A stretch of 8,320 nt of DNA, from assembly GCA_964477445.1 (NCBI GenBank), contig CAYZED010000042.1:1-8320 (forward strand). The letters are read 5' to 3'. Made by a program: the position numbers and the translations under genes. The notes under the pieces were generated by a model. That model was not told the origin of the DNA and did no database searches. It saw only the letters and a program-made list of their open reading frames with translations. This stretch comes from CAYZED01 sp964477445. Its GTDB lineage: Bacteria > Bacillota > Clostridia > Lutisporales > Lutisporaceae. Positions 5,342-8,320 of this stretch are shown one piece after another. Each line of letters opens with the position of its first letter. The stretch's first letter is position 1.

Positions 5342-5955
5342 TCACCCTTTCCCCCATACCTTCTTATTCACAATCCCCGTATAGCTTTGGATAATCTTCA
5401 CTACCTTGACGCTTACATTTCCATCTACGTAATCAGGAGTATCTACCCCAAAATCACCATTCGCATGCATGCTCACTGCTAAGTCCACCGCCTGCAGCAC
5501 CTGCTCTGACGTAATCAAGCCAATCACAAAATTCCCTTTGTCCATAGCCTCCGGTCGCTCTGTACTGGTCCTGATGGAAACAGCCGGGAACTTGAAATAT
5601 GAAGCTTCCTCTGGAATAGTCCCGCTATCTGATACCACACAAAAAGCGTTAGTTTGAAGGTTATTATAGTCCGAGAATCCAAATGGTTCTAAACTCCTCA
5701 CGATGAGCAGATAGAAGAATGTACTTACCCTTTTCCAGACCCAATTTATCAAGGATTTTGCTGTTTTTAATTTTATCAAAATTAGCAGTCAAAACCTCAG
5801 CCATCGGCGATCCGGTCACATATGTTCGCTCTTTTGCTATGCCTTCATAATTCAACTATCCTTCTATTTGTTTCTTCGGGCAAATTCTCATCAAAACAGC
5901 GGTTACCAGCTTCTATATAATAATCTGGTTCACGAAGCCCCAAATCCTCAAAGAG
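5342..5955 (-). pseudogene. wecB: wecB pseudogene shrunken by internal deletions
   Basis: A UDP-N-acetylglucosamine 2-epimerase gene, interconverting UDP-GlcNAc and UDP-ManNAc for surface polysaccharide, reduced to about 0.6 kb against the usual 1.1 kb. Reading on the minus strand, FEDLGLREPDYY is joined directly to IEAGNRCFDENLPEETNRRI, so the part between is deleted. The next join is to YEGIAKERTYVTGSPMAEVL, without the DHxSDINLTYSEHARRYF stretch. After GKYILLSAHREE the gene jumps out of frame to VRSLEPFGFSDYNN. From there it is intact to the C-terminus (CVVSDSGTIPEEASYFKFPA to KKVWGKG, stop 5342). The N-terminal start is gone. At least three deletions have occurred, so no functional enzyme is made. 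The last 121 bp match the right-edge copy perfectly. Confidence 0.9.
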
Positions 5956-6014
5956 TCAAGCTTTTTATGTTCTCCAACTGTCAAAAACAGAATTAAAGTG
6001 CATATTACTGTAGG

Positions 6015-6644
6015 CTACAATTTAGAAGTTATATTCTCTATCCAGGAAGTATTTTCATCAGAAAAATGATCTATAAATTTCTTAAAGTTTGTACTTCCGA
6101 CTTCTGTATCGTCCATGCTTAAATTTATAATATTTTGCATCATCATTTGGTAATTATCTAAGGTAATCTTCTCGAAAAGTTGATCTCGCTGTAATTTCTT
6201 TGCATTGTACCGAGCAATTCCAGTTAGACTTTTAATGTGTTTTCTATTATCACTTTTTTTGTGAGAATCTAATCTGATATCAGCAAAATGTAATAGGATA
6301 ACTTGCATTGTACAAGGATTTGCGAAAATCACTACTTTTTCTGCAGATTTGTCTATACCGTGTATCTTGTTAATCTTCTTTTTGATTGATTCATAGTCTT
6401 CAAAAGGCTTAGTATCTGTATCACAGAAGACAAGTACAATATCATATGAATCATTCATATATATTTCTTGATATCTGGCTGGTATCTTTCCATTTGATTC
6501 TGCATTTATTGGAAAGAAATCGTATGTATCCTTCCATACCTTTAGTATAATAAGTTTCTGTATATATTCGTATTCCTCATACCCTTCACATATTATGCAA
6601 ATCTTCTTAGCAGAATTAAGCGAGGGCCTTCTACTGCTGTTCAT
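6015..6644 (-). CDS. RloB-like TOPRIM-domain protein
   Basis: This 209-residue protein fits the RloB family (AbiLii-like). Near the N-terminus, KKICIICEGYEEYEYI (residues 13-28) gives the TOPRIM glutamate Glu20. VLVFCDTDTKPFEDYESI (70-87) gives the acidic pair Asp75 and Asp77. VVIFANPCTMQVILLHF (104-120) matches the family's NP-x-F-E-x-W-x-LLHF signature, though with TMQV where FELW is usual. TOPRIM folds bind Mg2+ and cut or bind nucleic acid. RloB partners a RloA/AAA_15 ATPase in phage-defence pairs, and here it directly follows one. The start ATG 6644 has GGAGGT five bases before it and overlaps the preceding frame by 14 bases. The gene itself looks intact, but its ATPase partner is broken, so the pair may be inactive. 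The nuclease role is inference. Confidence 0.8.
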   Translation of the reverse strand: MNSSRRPSLNSAKKICIICEGYEEYEYIQKLIILKVWKDTYDFFPINAESNGKIPARYQEIYMNDSYDIVLVFCDTDTKPFEDYESIKKKINKIHGIDKSAEKVVIFANPCTMQVILLHFADIRLDSHKKSDNRKHIKSLTGIARYNAKKLQRDQLFEKITLDNYQMMMQNIINLSMDDTEVGSTNFKKFIDHFSDENTSWIENITSKL

Positions 6645-7768
6645 GTTCTACCTCCAGCAAGGTATTTATCAAATTTGGTTCAGGTATAGCACCTAGAACT
6701 CCTTTTTTATATTTCTCAATTAAATCTGTTGTCTCTCGTATTCCATCTTCATTAGCGGTAAAATCCGACAAAGAATACAGATAAACGCCATCTTTGTCCT
6801 TATGTATAAACCAAATCTGTTCTTTCAGAGATATCATCAATAACCAAAACTCTCCCTTTCTCTAATGCCTCGATGATATAGCTAGAAAGTGCGATTATTT
6901 TTTTCGTGCCGGTAGAATCAAAGAGCATGCTTGGAACTGCAATACCCTTATATACCGAAGTCAATCGAATCTGATCCATTATTCGATCCGGAATATTCAA
7001 CACTTTCTCTTCGGCTTTTTCTGCCGCAGTTTCTGAAAGTTTTATGTTCAGTGCTGATTCCTCTATATATTGAAAGTTTTCCATATCAAGATCTGCATTT
7101 TTTATAAAATTAACAATCTTTTGATTAAGCTTATCTTTATTTTTCAGTAAACTGATTGTTTTCTCCAATGGAATATTGTTCATATCAACAATATCGATTC
7201 TTGATGCAAAATCTATTAAGGTTCTCTTAATCGATTTGAAGCTTTCAAATTCATCACCATCAATAAGATAGATTAATACATTATTCTTTGAAGTGAGCTT
7301 CATCATATCTTCAATAACTTTATCTTCTGCATAATAGTGCTTTAGTTCTGAATCTTTAAGCAACCTATTGATTGACTTTTCATTCCCATATTCATCCCTT
7401 TGAATTTCTGAGAATTTTTCATACAAAAATTCTTTGTTCTTTGTATCAAATTTAAAGTCATAAGAATATTTGTTACCCTTTTCAAGAAAAGTAATTCCTA
7501 ATTCAACAACTTTACTTTCGTTAAAAATTGTTGATTTTGCATCTGTACTTTTGTTAAGCAATACACTAATAATATTCCTAATGCATTTCAATAGACATGT
7601 TTTACCAACGTTATTCGGACCATATATACCAAGTGTTTTTACTATATTAAAGTTATTTTCGCTATAAACATTATATTCAAATCGCTTCTGCCTCATGTCG
7701 GCTTTTAATGAAAGCTCAACCTCTGTCGAAAACACATAAGTATTCTTTGCTCGTACACTAATTATCAT
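6631..7768 (-). pseudogene. RloA-like AAA_15 ATPase with an internal frameshifting deletion
   Basis: The reading frame from ATG 7768 (GGAGG eight bases before) runs 322 residues to a stop at 6800. It has the AAA_15 N-terminus MIISVRAKNTYVFSTEVELS, Walker A GPNNVGKT at residues 50-57, and Walker B VLVIDD at 307-312. It then shifts into ISERTDLVYT and stops. The true C-terminal segment, LKEQIWFIHKDKDGVYLYSL to YKKGVLGAIPEP, continues in another frame from about 6835 to the TAG at 6631. The usual piece between them (the D-loop ELDxSLH and the H-loop histidine region, some 50 residues) is missing. Relatives have about 430 residues. Loss of the H-loop should abolish ATP hydrolysis. I read this as a broken gene rather than two genes. 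RloB follows with a 14-base overlap. Confidence 0.8.
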
Positions 7769-7792
7769 TATTAAATCCTCCGTAATTATCAA

Positions 7793-7829
7793 TTGCATAA
7801 ACTATATCACATAAATATATTTTATGCAA
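7793..7829 (-). promoter_or_regulatory. rloA promoter bracketed by a perfect inverted repeat
   Basis: The minus strand has TTGCAT (7824-7829), 17 bp, TATAGT (7801-7806), about 33 bases before the ATPase start. The nine-base arms TTGCATAAA (7793-7801) and TTTATGCAA (7821-7829) are perfectly complementary and overlap the -35 and the edge of the -10. This is the geometry of an operator whose bound protein would shut the promoter. No regulator gene is adjacent, so control might come from the system itself or from elsewhere. Confidence 0.65.
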
Positions 7830-8003
7830 ATTAATAACACAAAAAATTATCTTGAATTTCTGTTGCTTAATAAGTAAATATTGGTTTTTAATATTATCAT
7901 ATCCCCTCAATAGCTGTGTCAAATAATTTATCAAATATATGTAATCCTGTTACTTAAACAAAATTGTTGAAATCGAGCACTTAAGACTTTCACTGTTCGC
8001 CAT
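7830..8003. other. AT-rich intergenic stretch upstream of the rloA promoter
   Basis: No open frame with start-codon context and no strong hairpin were found. It contains TCCCCTCAAT, also found at 3849-3858 on the same side of border repeat copy 2, so the two module borders may share more than the repeat. Confidence 0.4.
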
Positions 8004-8052
8004 TTCCTTATTTTAACAATAACCTATTCCAATCTGTAAGTCAATGGAAATA
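8004..8052 (-). repeat. wecB-border repeat, copy 4
   Basis: The copy nearest to the best-preserved wecB end, probably the original arrangement: wecB stop, about 90 bp, terminator, repeat. The minus strand has TTGACT (8039-8044), 17 bp, TATTGT (8016-8021), pointing into the rloAB module. The gene there already has its own promoter 200 bp closer. Confidence 0.8.
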
Positions 8053-8073
8053 GTCTGCGCAAAATTTCTACTT

Positions 8074-8111
8074 AAAATAAAAAAACTACCTAATAATTAT
8101 TTTGGTAGTTT
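8074..8111 (-). terminator. wecB terminator (bidirectional)
   Basis: AAACTACC (8083-8090) pairs perfectly with GGTAGTTT (8104-8111) across a 13-base AT-rich loop. The minus strand continues with seven T residues and ATTTT; the plus strand continues TCTTTTGTCTTTTATTTT. It can therefore stop transcription both ways. It lies about 90 bases after the wecB stop codon, as expected for its natural terminator. Confidence 0.75.
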
Positions 8112-8198
8112 CTTTTGTCTTTTATTTTAGTCTTTTATTCTTTGTCCGTTTTGTTTTCTATATCGCTTAAAAAATCATTATTTAAAATCCTTTATCCT

Positions 8199-8320
8199 TC
8201 ACCCTTTCCCCCATACCTTCTTATTCACAATCCCCGTATAGCTTTGGATAATCTTCACTACCTTGACGCTTACATTTCCATCTACGTAATCAGGAGTATC
8301 TACCCCAAAATCACCATTCG
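8199..8320 (-). CDS. wecB: UDP-N-acetylglucosamine 2-epimerase, C-terminal end (runs off right edge)
   Basis: The last 40 codons of wecB, ending GDFGVDTPDYVDGNVSVK, then VVKIIQSYTGIVNKKVWGKG and TGA 8199-8201. The enzyme epimerises UDP-GlcNAc and UDP-ManNAc in the cytoplasm for surface polysaccharide synthesis. The family's active-site residues lie outside the window. The DNA is identical to 5339-5462 for about 124 bp, so the two copies duplicated or recombined recently. With its own terminator downstream, this is the best candidate for the functional parent gene, but its upstream part is not visible. It might also be one more remnant. Confidence 0.85.
   Translation of the reverse strand, partial: NGDFGVDTPDYVDGNVSVKVVKIIQSYTGIVNKKVWGKG

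Noticed and set aside
5469..5657. 62-codon open frame on the plus strand
   Set aside because: Antisense of the conserved C-terminal part of wecB.
6631..6840. Separate 69-codon gene after the RloA frame
   Set aside because: Its content matches the C-terminal segment of RloA-type ATPases, it lacks an independent ribosome binding site, and it begins inside the broken frame, so it is part of the pseudogene.
7470..7667. 65-codon open frame on the plus strand
   Set aside because: Antisense of the Walker A region of the RloA-like gene.
491..8052. CRISPR array
   Set aside because: The four repeat copies are about 1.4 to 3.4 kb apart with genes between them, differ in sequence, and no cas gene is present.

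Overview
The window looks like low-GC Firmicutes chromosome (Clostridia or Bacilli). It is strongly AT-rich, most genes have AGGAGG-type ribosome binding sites, promoters are sigma-A-like, and the decayed housekeeping gene is a surface-polysaccharide gene. Species cannot be named from the sequence. Every gene I can support lies on the minus strand, so the window reads biologically from right to left. No tRNA, rRNA or CRISPR array was seen.

The backbone is wecB (UDP-N-acetylglucosamine 2-epimerase, CapG/FnlC-like), present four times and never complete. The 3' end of one copy enters at the right edge (8199-8320). A copy shrunken by internal deletions lies at 5342-5955. Two short remnants lie at 2148-2310 and 548-632. 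The right-edge copy and the 5342 copy are identical over about 124 bp, so at least one duplication looks recent. Between the wecB pieces sit small anti-phage or stress-type modules. From right to left these are: (1) a RloA-like ATPase with an internal frameshifting deletion, plus an intact RloB-like TOPRIM protein (6015-7768); (2) an Abi_2-family HEPN protein with a small overlapping ORF after it (4393-5222); (3) a HicA toxin, a HicB antitoxin with a long C-terminal extension, and a SecB-like chaperone, i.e. a candidate toxin-antitoxin-chaperone operon (2375-3741); (4) a pseudogene of an AlbA_2/COG2865-type ATP-binding protein, a probable IS21-family end, and a small protein with a GNAT acetyltransferase that form a likely toxin-antitoxin pair (690-2147); (5) the first 108 residues of another AAA_15-type ATPase, which runs off the left edge (1-325).

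A repeat of about 45 bp occurs four times (491-545, 3905-3945, 5281-5331, 8004-8052), always in the same orientation and always just upstream of a module. Each copy contains a minus-strand TTGACT, 17-bp spacer, TATTGT (once CATTGT) promoter-like pair. The region therefore looks like a polysaccharide-gene boundary where accessory defence cassettes have accumulated, each behind a copy of the wecB-downstream segment. No recombinase gene is visible in the window. Whether the repeat is a recombination site, a promoter, or simply duplicated wecB-downstream DNA cannot be settled from the sequence alone.

Regulatory signals that can be read directly include promoters with 17-bp spacing for hicA, the GNAT pair and rloA. 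The rloA promoter is bracketed by a perfect 9-bp inverted repeat. Two large palindromes lie upstream of the left ATPase gene. Several hairpin-plus-T-tract terminators are also present.
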